From positions 1,188,501-1,252,500 of the forward strand of contig NC_089852.1 of NCBI RefSeq assembly GCF_036373705.1: a stretch of DNA of 64,000 nt, read 5' to 3'. Source of the stretch: Amia ocellicauda. Lineage: Eukaryota; Chordata; Actinopteri; Amiiformes; Amiidae. Below the pieces are notes generated by a model that had not been told where the DNA came from, did not search any database, and saw only the letters and a program-made list of their open reading frames with translations. Below are positions 21,060 to 41,300 of the stretch, piece by piece; position 1 is the stretch's first letter; each line of letters starts with the position of its first letter. A program made the position numbers and the translations under genes.

Positions 21060-24000
21060 AGGGGGTATTATTAGCGATGATGTCTGGGGCTCCACAGCAG
21101 AGCCAAGTGCCCCACCACAGACACCCCCCCACACTGACAGCTGCTGCTCAGAGGAAGATGGCCGGGATATTCTTCTCTGCAGTTTGTCTCTTCCTTCCTT
21201 TCTGACCCTCCCTCCACGTCTGCTATTTAAACACCTCCCCAGGACAGAAAATACAACCAGCCCCTCCCTCCCTCTCTCCCTCTCTCTCTCTCCTGGGTCG
21301 GTGCTGGTCAGGACACCTGCCCCACACTATAATTACAGCCCGAGTCAGTTGTCCAGAATACAGAGCTGAGGAAGACCCCCGCAGCCCCCCCGTCTGCACC
21401 GGTGTCGGGTGTCAACACTGCTTCACTTTCCTTCTTCACACCCACAGTCACCCCACCACACCCCCGAGCGCTTCTTAAAGCTCTTTACGGAGAGACTGAC
21501 TAACTGTGACATCATTGGCTATTTATTTCGATGATTTTGTTTGTGTTGTGCATGTTTTCGGGGGCGACACGGCACACACCCCGCCTCAGCAACACCCTTC
21601 AGCCCTGCACAGCAATAATAATCATCATATTATTGATGACAACAAAGCATCATTAATAATCATAATCATTTTGGTTCAGATCCAGTTCAAGACTTTTACT
21701 CTTACCTACCACAGACTCACCTGTCCGGCCGGCCGTACCTGTAACACAGCAGCCTGCTCGGCTCAGCGCTCACTTTATTTATTAAACGTCTTCCTTATTG
21801 CTTTACTGCTTCCCCTCCTATGGGAACAGAAGAGTTAAACTGGGAGAAGGAGATTGAGCCGTACGAAGAATTCTTTTAAAGGACTTTATTAAATAAAGAA
21901 CTTTACAGACTGCGCTGCCCGCCTGTGCCCACCTGATCAGTGGAGTTTTACAGCTGGACAATTGACTAAGTCGACTGAATACGAAAGTGTCAGTCATTTA
22001 AATAGCTATTTGAGTCTTAAGAAACTTGACCCTTGGAACGAACAGGGCCCTGCTTTCCTCAAAGACTTTGTCTTCAAGTAACTACGGTGGAAACCCTGCT
22101 CAAAAAGAAGATTTTGTGCACAACCTTGGAGCCTTCAAACCAGTGGAAAATCTGTTTGGAAAAGACTCTACATTCGCAAAACCCCAACTTCCAGGTGCAT
22201 CGACTGAGTGGAAGTTCTTGGACAAAGCCGAACCGGACTGCCTTTGTTCCAAACCACACGGACCTCGTGCCGTGTGCTGTGATCTGAGCCCGAAGCCAGA
22301 GAGGCCTCTCTGCGACGAAGTTCAGATAAGTTTAACAGTTTGGAGTTCATGATTCATGACATTTGAGAAATCAATTAGAAATGTTGATCTGTGATCCATA
22401 ACTCTAGAATGTGTAATATCATTTAGTTTTCTTAAATATGAATGTGTGTTGCATTAAACTGTTTTGTTGATAATTTTAGAAATAAAATCTGTCAACGCCG
22501 AGAAATATCTTCTCATTCCTGTTTAACTGTTTAGTCTGAAATTGACACAAGTTAATAGACATTAGATTATTGGTGGCCCTGCCTATCCTTAATCATTGAA
22601 TAATAATCAGTTAAGGGAAATTGTGGTAACAAGTAATGATAGGATCTTTCTCGGCACCTAAACGTTAATGAGACTGATATATATATAACGAGAAGTTACC
22701 TGACATAAATACTAACCTGCGTAGTTATTTAATGTCTGACTAACAATAATAACGAGAGACTCACCTTCGTCTTACTAACCGGTATTGTAGTCAATGTGTT
22801 TATAACCTTTTTTGTTTAATGATTTGTGTGTTATCATATGCGATCCCATGGTCTTTGATTTGGTCACGGAAGTGATTTGTCTTTGATTTGTTGATCTAGA
22901 GTTGAATTTTAATTAGTTTTTCCCTTTTGTATAATTAGTGTAGTGCTACATTTAGTCTTTGTTTTGAATAAATTTGACAATTTATATCTTTGGAATTGGT
23001 GTCTGCGTTCAATTATTACAGAAATTGAGTTCTACAAGATTCCAGGATTTGTGATAAGGTGATACTATAAATTCACTTCTTTAATTGAAATTTATAAGTG
23101 TACCTTACGCTACAGACTGCTCTTGTGTAATACTGTAATACTGTTTCTGCTGTAAAGTCCAAGTCACCCTAGATAAGGACTTCTCCTAATAATTAAATCA
23201 TAATAAGAGCAGCACTGTTATAATGACACACACGTGCTTACTTTACTACTGTCAGTACTAGTACTAAATAATAATAAAAACAATCATAACCATAAATGCT
23301 CTATCACTTCACTACTCCTTTATAATTGCAGCAAAAAAATCTTACTACTACTAATACAATCAATCAATCACCGGTCATTTTGCATCGTGTTATAAACTTT
23401 ATTTGTAAACGTTTATATAATGTCAGTACATCATATAGATAAGACCTTGTTGTGTTTTGTTCCTGCAGGATCTCCCAGCGGCCTCCATGTGCAGCGCCAC
23501 ACTCCCAGCAGCCTCTGGGGGCGACCACCACCCCCCCACTCAACAGGGGGGTCTTGTGGGTTTATTATTTTCTCTGAACATCTCTTGTGCTTCTCCTCAG
23601 CTCAACGATCTGACTGACCCCCCACCCCCAGCACACTCGGGGACACACAACCGTCCACAAGTCTGTCTCGCACCGTCTGCCTCCAGAGTGTGTGTGTGTG
23701 TGTCGTAAGCCATCTCCTCCTCTCTGCGTGCATGTTTGTGTACGTCTTTGTGTGTGTGTGTGTGTGTGTGTCTTTATGTGCAGCGCTGCAGTCTGTCCTG
23801 ACCCCCCTGACTCCATACCCCCCGTCCCATCAGTCCAGGAGATTAACACACTCATTATGTTTATATCTATATGTTAAGAATAAAAATGATTAAAAAGACA
23901 GCCTGGTCCCTATTGAGACCAGACCCCCCATCACCAGAGCGTTACAGACCCCCAAGCGCCCCCCATGGAATGAGACGCACGCCGAAGCAGCTCTGACGGC

Positions 24001-25501
24001 GTCCACAGTTCACACACACACACAAACAAACATCTGTCTCCCCCCGCCTGAGACACGCCCTCTCAGACCAACAACCCTGGACCCTTGGGTTGAAGTGCAT
24101 TGCATTTTTTTGCTGTCTTCTGTGCAAACGCTGCCGTCGACTCATCGTTAGAAAGACAGACAACAAACATCAACCGAAACAAAAAACTAACACAAACAAA
24201 CGTGTGTGTCTTTGAGTGTGTCTGTAGGTGTGTGTGTGTTTGAGTGAGTGTGTAAGTGTGTGTGTCTGTCTGCGAGTGTGTCTGTAGGTGTGTGTGTGTG
24301 TGTGTCTGTGTGTGTGTTTGAGTGTGAGTGTGTAAGTGTGTGTGTCTGTCTGCGAGTGTGTCTGTAGGTGTGTGTGTGTTTGAGTGTGAGTGTATAAGTG
24401 TGTGAATATGTGTAACTATTGCCACTGGTCAGACTAACGTCACTAAACCTTAAAAACAAAACAACAAAATTAGAGGACAGGTTTTCACACCTCGACTCCT
24501 CCGAGCGCCGTCTCTGCTGATGTCTCTGGGCCGGGCCGGGTCGGGCTGGACAGAATGGGGGGCGACCAGAGGAGAAACATCCGTGATCAAGTCGGGAACT
24601 CACCTCCAGTTCAGGTCCAAATGCACATGTTGTCACACTGCCCCTCCCCCCATCACAGTCCCCTACTCTGCCCTCCCCACCCAACACCCCCAGGAAGGGT
24701 CCGGCCCAGATGACACAGAGACAGCACGGTACCAGCGAGGAGGAGGAGGAGGAGACCATGAAGACGAAGACAAAAAGGAGCACATCATTAAAGCAACTAC
24801 TGTGTGACGTCAGTATCCCTGGCATCGGATCAGCGCTGGTCCCACCAGGACGCAGATCCTATAAAATCCGGTACAGTTTGAACCATCCAGTTTTTCTTCA
24901 ATACGAACCCGTTAAACCAGCTGCATCATTTAATTACCGTTGGGCTTAATTAGTCACAGTTAATTGATTAATTGATTCACAGGCTGTAAGTGACCGTGGT
25001 AGCGTCTCAGCCCCAGCACTGATATCTAGTTAGTTGCTGTGGTGTGTTGACCGGACCTCCGACCCACCCACTCTATCCCCTGTCCCTGATTGGACCGAGC
25101 CGTTCTCAGAATAAGGGGGTGCTACCCGTTTTCTGATTGGCTGCTGCCGAGAGGAAGACGCGTCCAATCGGGGAAAAAAGGACCGGCCTCCTCGGACGTC
25201 CCTCGAAAAGGAAAATACAAAAACCAAACCAAACACACAGGAAAAAAGAAAAAGGAAAATTAGTTCTGTTGGGATTCCAGCGCTGCAGCGGTACAGTCTT
25301 CCTTCCTCTTCTCGCCTCCTGCCATGACACGCTTGCGTTGTGTGTTACATACTCTCTCTCACATTCATTCCCTTGTTCCCTCGATCATCCATTCGTTTGT
25401 TTGATTTTGAAGAGCAGGGGCCACGCCACTCTGTCCCGCGGCCCCTCGACCCTGGCTGAGGTCAGGGGTCAGGGGTCGGATGTCAGGGGGCAGGGCGCTC
25501 C
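21060..25501. other. Intergenic region between STIMATE and MUSTN1, with a possible LTR-like remnant
   Basis: No coding exon is recognised. The stretch at about 21860-23110 differs from its surroundings: it is AT-rich and unique-looking, with internal AATAAA signals (near 21891, 22482 and 22966) and a leader-like run after the last of them. It could be a solo LTR or other retroelement remnant, but I see no paired repeats, primer site or protein. Simple repeats follow: TG-rich at 23686-23772 and 24195-24412. The 3' UTR of STIMATE must lie in the right part; its polyadenylation site is unclear. Confidence 0.4.
24195..24412. repeat. TG-rich compound minisatellite
   Basis: Roughly 70-bp units combine GTGTGTGTCTGTCTGCGAGT, GTGTCTGTAGGTGTGTGT and GTTTGAGTGTGAGTGTGT, repeated about three times. 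Apparent long frames here are repeat artefacts. Confidence 0.85.
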
Positions 25502-33072
<7,571 letters not shown>

Positions 33073-34140
33073 CAGAGTGGAGGGATGGCGATGCACCGAT
33101 GAGACACTCAGGGCGCAAAAAGAGTCAGTCAGCTGATCAATCGATTATTCGTTTATCCTCGACTGCAGCGTTGTTGTGGATTGGGGTTGTTATTCAGTCT
33201 GTGCTAATGCCAATCAATGGGCCAGGGCGGGATGTTGCTGCTGGCGTGATTATCGATTATCGACTGAGCCCCGAGCCAGGGCCCCGCTCTCCTGCCACCC
33301 TGGTGTGGGGACCGGCTGCACATGGGGGTCCCGGCGGGTCGGGCTGCGGGCTGTGTTTACGTTTGCCTGCCGACCTAAACGCACAAAAACACGGGCGAGA
33401 GACTGGCGGTCCGGGACTGCCGGCTCATGGCAGCCGTCCTCTAACCACCCCTTCACCTCGCAGAGACCGGAGCTCCAGACGCATCTGTTCTGTACGTATG
33501 CGTGTCCTGATACAGAGCGTGTGTGCAGTGGAGGAGTGCCGTGTCCTGCTGCCCTCCACCCGAGGACCCCGACCTGGGACCCCAGCACACAGCCGAGGCA
33601 CTGTGTCCGGCTCCTCACGCCACCCGCGGTGCAGATGCGCCCAGGCAGGTGCGGGACCCGACGTCCTCAGGCTGGGCACGGCCGCTATTCCCACGCAGTG
33701 CCCCGGGTGCGAGCAGGTCGGTCTGTCAGTGTCCGGATCCCCGCGCATCCCCGCAGGTTGGCATCCTGTCGCCCAATCGAGCCCCACGGTGTTCCCAAAA
33801 CCCCGCACAATAACCCCCCGGATACAGCCTCCGCTCTCACGGCGTGTTAGGCCGTCTCCCAAGCGGCTGGCGACGCGGAACCGGTCCACTGTGCTGCCGG
33901 GTCCGTGTCGCGGGTCCGAGCGGCTCCCCCAGCTGCTTCCGTGCTCACTCACTCTGAGTCCAGGCCCGGCGGCGCGTCACAGGCCACGCCGCCCAATCGC
34001 AGGCCGCCCGGGTGCCTTCTGGGAAATGTAGTCACACGACCACAGCTGGCGAGAGGAGCTGCGATCCTGTGCTCTGACCGGACTACAGCTCCCATCTCGC
34101 CCCTGCGCATGGAATTCCCTGCATGGAGGGCCTGACAGTC
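33073..34140 (-). promoter_or_regulatory. stimate: STIMATE promoter, CpG-rich, with CCAAT box and two ZNF143-type motifs
   Basis: GC-rich sequence with many CpG runs from the start codon outwards to about 34.1 kb, the only such block in the middle of the window. It holds an inverted-strand CCAAT box (33993-33997). On the minus strand at 34032-34016 is ACTACATTTCCCAGAAG, and on the plus strand at 34082-34095 is ACTACAGCTCCCAT. Both resemble the ZNF143/THAP11 motif ACTACAATTCCCA. TGCGCATG (34104-34111) resembles an NRF1 half-site. The first noncoding exon and start site cannot be fixed. Long plus-strand frames here reflect only the scarcity of stops in GC-rich DNA. Confidence 0.65.
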
Positions 34141-34347
34141 AAAGGGGAAAGAGAGAGAGAGAAATAAATCAATAATGGCTTGTTTTAGAGTCGAGATACA
34201 TTCTTATAATTAGTCTGAATAATTCATAAAGGTTTACACATGTGTTCTAGAACTGCGAGCGGCAGCGCAATCCACACAAAGGACTGCGTCACTCCTCAAT
34301 GCGCTATTTATTCAGTGTGCGGCGAGGAGTCGCGGGGCTGCGGAGAA

Positions 34348-34399
34348 AGGCAATCCAGATTTATCTATTTATTTACAGCTCCGTTTATCTGGATTGCCT
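34348..34399. repeat. 13-bp perfect inverted repeat
   Basis: AGGCAATCCAGAT (34348-34360) and its exact reverse complement (34387-34399) enclose 26 bases. It lies upstream of the STIMATE promoter in otherwise unannotated DNA. Function unknown. Confidence 0.85.
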
Positions 34400-35505
34400 A
34401 TCTGAACACTAACGCACGATTTACCGATACAATCGTCGTATTTGTAAAAACACACGGAGACCCGCAGCGCATGTCGGGAGCTCCCGTGTGCATGAAAACG
34501 GAACCCGAGTGAAACCAGAGTCATGCCTGGCAGCTGAGCATCTGAGATGGATTGAAGAAGTCAAAATGCGTGTCTGCCTTGGACAACACACGGAGACATT
34601 ATGCAAAAATGATAAAGAATATGCTTGAAATAACCAAAATATATGACAGTCGAAAGAGTGAAAATGTTAAAATGGCCATGTGCCGGACACCTCCAGAAGA
34701 ACAGATGGACCGAGGAGGCTGCTCAATGGACCCTACTGGCATTTGAACATTTTCACTCTTTCAGTGATGTTCAGTATTTTGGTTGGTTCTCAGATCCATT
34801 CATTTCTTTTTCTATCACTTCTTGTTATATAGACTATAAGATTATATGACTGAAATGATTACCAAAGATAAGAGGTCGATGCAATCACAATCCGCCTCAA
34901 ATAAATACACAATTACATGTAATTATCAGATTATCAACCCGTCATATAGTAACACAATCATTACTCTGATTACAGGGCGATACTCATCAATGACAACAGT
35001 ACGCAGACTTTATACAAGGTAGGCTGAGGACACTGAGTGGACAGGGCAGTTCTGTGATGTTTGTTTGCAGCCTGTGTTTCTGATGAAAGCTGTAATAGGT
35101 GTGATCCTCTTCATCATACTAAAGCCCCTCGTACACTCATTTGATCGCACATTATTATCAATAGTATGAGTTTTAATAGGATACAGTATTTTAACGGGGA
35201 AATGCAATAGTATGTGGTAGTGGGAGGGCAACGGACTCGGCACCAGTGTTTGACCTCTGATCGAGAGGAGGCATCTGATTGGACGGCTGTAAGGAGTCAC
35301 TGCTGATTGGCTCTTCAACGTGTGATTCACTGCTGAGTGGCCCAGTTTTCTTGGGATTTTTCGATCGATTATAAATCAATTATTAATCATATCTGTACAA
35401 AAATCACAAGCAACGTATTAGGTTTCAAGGTGAATTAAGCCTGAGGTCTGTATAACAGGTAGTTTATGCGAACGGAATAATACAGATATTGCAAAAGACC
35501 AAAAC

Positions 35506-35536
<31 letters not shown>

Positions 35537-35860
35537 ATTATTGTTATTAGTAATAGCTTCTAAACAAAATATTATAAATCAAAGAAAAACAACATGTTTA
35601 GTTCCTGAGAATTAATTTATTTTTTTAAATAGGAATCATATTCCACAACTTTATGTACAATTTTATTTACATACAAATTTCATTAAACCAAATTACAGGA
35701 CCCACCCCTCCCTCCGTAGTTATTATTCACAAACATCCCTTTTCTCACGACTCCCTGCTCCCTCCCCATCCTCCCGGTTCACAATTCATTAGAACTATTT
35801 ACACAAAATAAGCTGCTAGTCACAAAGCTAGCCCAGGGCACCCCCCCTCCCCAAGACACA
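34400..35860. other. Intergenic DNA between SFMBT1 and STIMATE
   Basis: AT-rich sequence with a short (ATT)n run near 35510-35540. No coding or mobile signature is recognised. The left part (about 35.6 kb) may be close to the end of the SFMBT1 transcript, since several TTTATT (minus-strand AATAAA) occur near 35618-35665. Confidence 0.5.
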
Positions 35861-36115
35861 CAAACGCACAGTAACACAGTCACACACAGACACACACACA
35901 CACACAGTAACACAGTCATGCACACAGTAACACAGTCACACAAACACACACACAGTAACACAGTCATGCACACAGTAACAGTCACACACACAAACGCACA
36001 TACAGTAACACAGTCATGCACAGTCACACAGTCAGACACACACACACACACACACACGCACACACACATACACACACACACAAACGCATACACACAGTAA
36101 CACAGTCACACACAC
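35860..36115. repeat. CA-rich minisatellite of CACAGTAACACAGTCA units
   Basis: Units CACACAGTAACACAGTCATG alternate with plain CA runs. Similar CACAGTCA arrays lie in SFMBT1 introns at 39180-39300 and 40735-40905. Confidence 0.85.
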
Positions 36116-36204
36116 ATCTCCCCTCAGAGGACCATCGCATCTCCAGACTCTGCTTTCCCAGCTGAGAGGGGCGTTTCACTGGTGTTTGTGTGTTTGCTTA
36201 TCTA

Positions 36205-36210
36205 TTTATT
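36205..36210 (-). terminator. sfmbt1: Candidate SFMBT1 polyadenylation signal
   Basis: AATAAA on the minus strand about 1.7 kb beyond the stop codon. It is one of several; the choice is uncertain. Confidence 0.3.
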
Positions 36211-37883
36211 GCATTGCACTGCGGGTCTCTTGCTAAGCTTCTTTGCATTTAATATAAAAACGTACAGTATTGCATACGGGCGACAGCAGGGTTAGATATG
36301 TATGTATGTATATTTACATTCTTATAGGAGATATATATACGATCCTTGTGTCATTCAGCTTCAGAGTAACCCCTGGAGTGAGTGAGAGAGCCCACCTCCC
36401 CGTGTCTGTGCTGGTCTGTAAACCTGCTCCAGGACCAGTGACTGTCATGTCTTACTGTTAACAGAACAAATCTGACAGACAGAGAGGCAGACACACACAG
36501 AGACAGAGGGACAGAGAGACAGACACACAGAGACAGAGGTACATAGAGACAGACACAGAGACAGAGGCAGACACACACACAGACAGAGGGACAGAGAGAC
36601 AGACAGAGACACGCACAGACAATCAGGCAGAGATGCCAGTAAAGCTGTTGGTCGTCCCCCACTCGCAGGCCAGGCAGGAATCTGCACTTCCTCCCCCATG
36701 ACGTGGGGTTAGTCTGCACTCTCATGAAGCAGAGCTCATTAATAATAAACCCCAGGGAGAGAGGGGGGGAGAGTGGACGAGTGGAAAGGCAGCATGGTCC
36801 TGAGAGAGCGGGGGTGGGGGGCTGATGTCCGAGAGCCAAACTCTTATAAGGCGCAGCTCTGGGTCCGAGCTGTGGGGGGGCTGCAGTCATCCTGTCAACA
36901 GCTTAAAAGCAACGACGACGACTATAATAATGTTAAAACATATCAATGCATAAATCACTTCTTATAAAAATACTTTAAAATTATGACAATGACACTATTA
37001 CTACTACTACTACTACTAAAACTACTAGTAATAATCATAGGTTTAAGAAGTTGCTGGAAGTACGAGTTGGAACATGTCAAGGAGATTAGTTTGCCTGAAC
37101 AGACCAGAGCAATCGAGACCTCACTCTCTCTGCTTCTCTCCACATACCCCCACACGCCTCCCTCTCTCTCTCTCTCTCTCTCTCAGGTCCTTCATCAGTC
37201 TAATATAAAACCGGATGAATGCAGCCCTGCCCCCCACACCACGAACAGAGAACCACCTGCACCGAGCAACAAATAAACCCAACACTGAGGAAGTAATTGC
37301 GCTGATTGAGTAAAACTCCAGAAAATTCCAGCGGGAGGGGAGACCAGTGACACGTCCTGCCCCCCCCCGCCCCCATCTTTGCAAGCCGTGTGCAGAACCC
37401 CCTGTTCATACAAACACGGCTACCCACACTTCGTCTCTCGACTCACTCTGGAGACGGACGGCCCAGAGGGGGCGCAGTCTTGTGCTCGTGTCGTTGTCAT
37501 TGTACTTGTGTCATTGTCAACCGCTCGGCAGGGCAAGAGAGGAGAGAGGGACAGTCAAGGGGAGTGGTATAGAGAGGTGGGGGGGTGGGACAGGAGGAGG
37601 GAGAGGGGACACTGGTGCGCTGTTTTGCACAAACTCAATAAGCGGGCAGCGCTGAGCAGAACCCGGGGAAAGCAGTGTAATCTGAAGCACAGAAAGTCTC
37701 ACTGAGGGAGACGCACAGACTCCCACTGTCTTCCCACCTCCACACACTCACTCACTCTCTCTCTCTCTCTCTCTGTCCCCCTCTCTCTCTCGCCGTCCCT
37801 CTGTCTCTCTCTCTCTCTCTCTTGCTGCCCTTCTCTGTCTCTCTCTCTCTGTCGCCCTCTCGCTGATCCTCTCCCTCGAGGTC

Positions 37884-38342
37884 TCAGCTGGCGTAGTGCT
37901 GGTAAAAGGCCAGTTTGACCCGCTCAATATGGTGGCACAGCTTGATGGCCGGGCCCAGTTTCAGGTCCATGCACTCCTGGACTGTGGGCAGTGTCAGCAG
38001 CAGCAGGGCCTGGCCGTCGATCTCCTTGCAGAGACAGAGAGACACAGAGACAGAGTCAGAGTCAGACACCCCAGCATTATTCATCACCATCATTACTAAC
38101 ATTCATTCACGTTTTTATATTTGCAGCGGTCTGCTGTTAAACGCCCCCTCCCCGGTTGATGGGCGCGGCTGGGGAGGGTGGGGACAGAGGGCAACGGCAG
38201 GGTCTGTAGGTACCTGGTCCAGGAAGATGCGAGCCAGGGGGGCGCAGTCAGTGCCGCGAATGAAGCGCACCACGTCCGCCACGCTCCACTCCAGTGGACT
38301 GCTGTCCACTCGCAGACGCTCCACTGCCTCCATCCGCGCGGC
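37884..38342 (-). CDS. sfmbt1: SFMBT1 exons 19-20: SAM domain and C-terminus
   Basis: The SAM domain mediates protein oligomerisation or partner binding. [20 protein letters not shown] begins the domain and [20 protein letters not shown] its last helices; the protein ends [11 protein letters not shown]. These segments are almost identical to human SFMBT1 ([30 protein letters not shown]). Confidence 0.95.
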
Positions 38343-38353
38343 CTGAACACGGG

Positions 38354-38390
<37 letters not shown>

Positions 38391-41300
38391 AAGGTAAGGA
38401 CACAGACAGGGTCCACACAGACACACAGAAGGGCACAAGGACACGCCAAGGACACACAGACTCAGGGGGACACATCAGGGACACACAGGCGGGGGAGAAC
38501 AGGGACACAGAGGGACAGCAGGGACACAGGGCAGGTGACACACGGAGACAGGGACGGAGACAGGGACAGGGACTCAGTACAGCTCAAAAGAACTGCAGTG
38601 CTTTAAGTGTGAGAGAGAGTGTGTGTGTGTGTGTGAGAGAGAGAGCGTGTGGTTGTGTGTTTCTGCTCTCACCTTCGGGGAGGGGGGTCTGTTCTCGTCG
38701 TCGGAGAAGGACGGGGGGCGTGTCTTGCGGCGGCGGTGGGCCGGCGTGCCGTCAGTGGAGTAGGGGGACGGTGGCTGGGACTTCCTCTCCGACACCTCGG
38801 AGTCATCCTCCTGCCCCTCCGAGCCAGAGTCCTCGCTCAGGGAGTCGTCCTCGTCCAGGTCCTCCTCGTCGCCGCTGCCCTGTGGGAAGGGGACACAGAC
38901 ACGCAGAGTCTTAGAGCTCACGTTCTTAACGGGGCGTGGCCTCACGCGTCAGTGTGTGCGTGTGCCCGGTGTGTGCACCTGTGGGGAGCCTGCAGGCGTG
39001 TTGTCGAGGGACGCAGACGAGCGTTTCTTCTTGTGGACGAAGAAGTGCTTCCTCCTCTTCCTCCTCTTCCCCGGCCTCTTCACCCCGCCCTCCAGGTTGG
39101 TGTGCCCCCCCGGCGGCCGGCCAATCCGCTTGCTCTTCTTCTTACCATAGTACTGAGCTGTGGACATACACACACAGTCATACACTCACACACTGTCATT
39201 TACACACACATGCATAATAACACACACACATATTCACAAACACAGTCGTATACACAGTCACACAGACACACACAAACTCACTCTCACACACACTCACAGA
39301 CACTAGGGCTGTCTTCGAACATACAAAGGTTCATTCTGTCTCCAGACCTTCAAAGGTTTGTCACGTGACAATCACATTGATTTCTTTCTCTTGTTAATAG
39401 AAACTGGCAGTGTGTGAATACTGTAGCGCCACCACACCCAATGGAGGGTTAATGGGGTGAAGGCAGAGAGAGGGGATAACAGTGAAGGGAGGATGAAGGA
39501 TGAGTCAGTGTGAGTGACTGCGCTGCAGTTATAATAAACACAACGAGTTGCTGCTCCTCTGCAATGATGAGTTGGGTCTCCTCAAACGTGACAATACTAA
39601 ACCACACTTCAGATGTCCCTCATAGCAAACTTGTCAAATTTGCAGATGATACTAAAATAAATGTCTCAGCAGATACAATCTCAGCAGCACAGGCTATTCA
39701 AAGGGACTAGGAGTCTATGTGGACTCCTCACTTTCTCCATCCAAACAATGTGGGGAAGCAATAAAAAAGGCAAACACAATGCTAGGGTATATTGTCAAAA
39801 GTGTAGAATTGAGAACAAGGGCAGTGATGTTCAGACTGTACAATGCACTAGTTAGAGCTCATCTGGATACTGTGGACAGTTCTGGGCTCCACACTTCAAG
39901 AAAGATATCGCTGCTCTAGAGGCAGTTCAGAGGAGAGCAACCAGACTTATTCCAGGTCTGAAGGGAATGTCCTACTGAGAGACTGAGGAACTGAACCTTT
40001 TCACCCTGGAACAGAGGAGACTACGTGGGGACTGAAGAGACAATATGGGAACATTCAAAAACAGACTGGATAGGATCCTTGGATCACTTAGTTATCAATG
40101 GACACCAAACGAGGACGATGGGGCGAATGGCCTCCTCTCGATTGGACACTTTCTCATGTTCTTATTTAACCAACTAAGTTTAAACTATGATGCATTATTT
40201 ATTAGGATTAATGAGCTGATTGAACAGAACTGAAAGCAGCTACTGGAGATCTTGTGGTTAGTGCAGCTCCGGACTAACTCTGCAGGTTCGTTGCAATCTA
40301 TCCATTATTCTTTTTATTATTAGTAATATACCGGAAAATATATAATGTTGACTTCTGATCTGTAGAAGGGAGTCTTTATTATAGTTAACACAAATGTTAA
40401 GGTTTCTGTGTTCAGTGTCTTTAATAGTTGTGTTTTTTAATGTTACTGAAGACCGGGTATATTCATGAAGGGTTTTACACCGATTCACTAGTTCCGTCAC
40501 TTTTTCTGTATTAAATAAAATATAAATTACAGTTAACATACATCACCGCGCACACAGTTTATTGTGAGTCAGGTGCTTTTACTGTAAAGTTAACATGTTT
40601 CATGCAAGTTAGCTAACATAAACCATGTGCTTGTAAAGATAATTAAAAACATGATTACTGTTGGAGAACTTATTTTAAACTACAAGGGGATGTTTTATTT
40701 TGTTTATATGGATTACCTGTAAAAATGTACAGTCATTCACAAACACTGTCAAATACACACACACCCACATTCACACAGTCAAATACACATACAGTCACAC
40801 ACAGTCATATATGCACACAGTCACACACACACACACAGTCATACTCACATTGTCACACACACACAGTCATATACACACACACACCATCAAATACAAATAT
40901 AAACACACAGATGCACACTCATATCTGCTCAACACAAACATAGAACACGTTGTTGGACGTGGGAGGAAGGTGACATACAGTACTGACTGTATCGGGTCTT
41001 GGTGAGCACCGAGCAGTTCTCCGAGCAGCGCTCCAGCACCATTCGCGGTCCGAACAGGTTGGGGCAGCACTCCAGTGCCACACAGGTGCTGCGGCAGAAC
41101 TCGGCCACGCGCTCCGCCGTGCGCACAATGGCCACCCGGGCCCGGTAACTCTTCCCCTTGTACCTGCGGCACAGAGGGCAGGTCAGACCCCACACAGCAC
41201 ACCGCACAGCACACCACAACCGTACTCTATAACAGCGGTTCTCAAACCTGTCCTGGAGGAGCTCCCACCCTCCTGGTTTTTGTTCCAACTGAGCTCTCAA

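Noticed and set aside
24187..24825. Minus-strand 212-codon frame
   Set aside because: Half of it is TG/CA repeat ([10 protein letters not shown] translation) and the rest has no homology or splice context.
33099..34031. Plus-strand 310-codon frame and overlapping frames
   Set aside because: They lie in the CpG-rich STIMATE promoter. The translation has no recognisable domain and long frames are expected where stop codons are rare.
38649..39368. Plus-strand 239-codon frame
   Set aside because: It is antisense to SFMBT1 exons 17 and 18, whose reading frame on the other strand is clearly conserved; the end is CA repeat.
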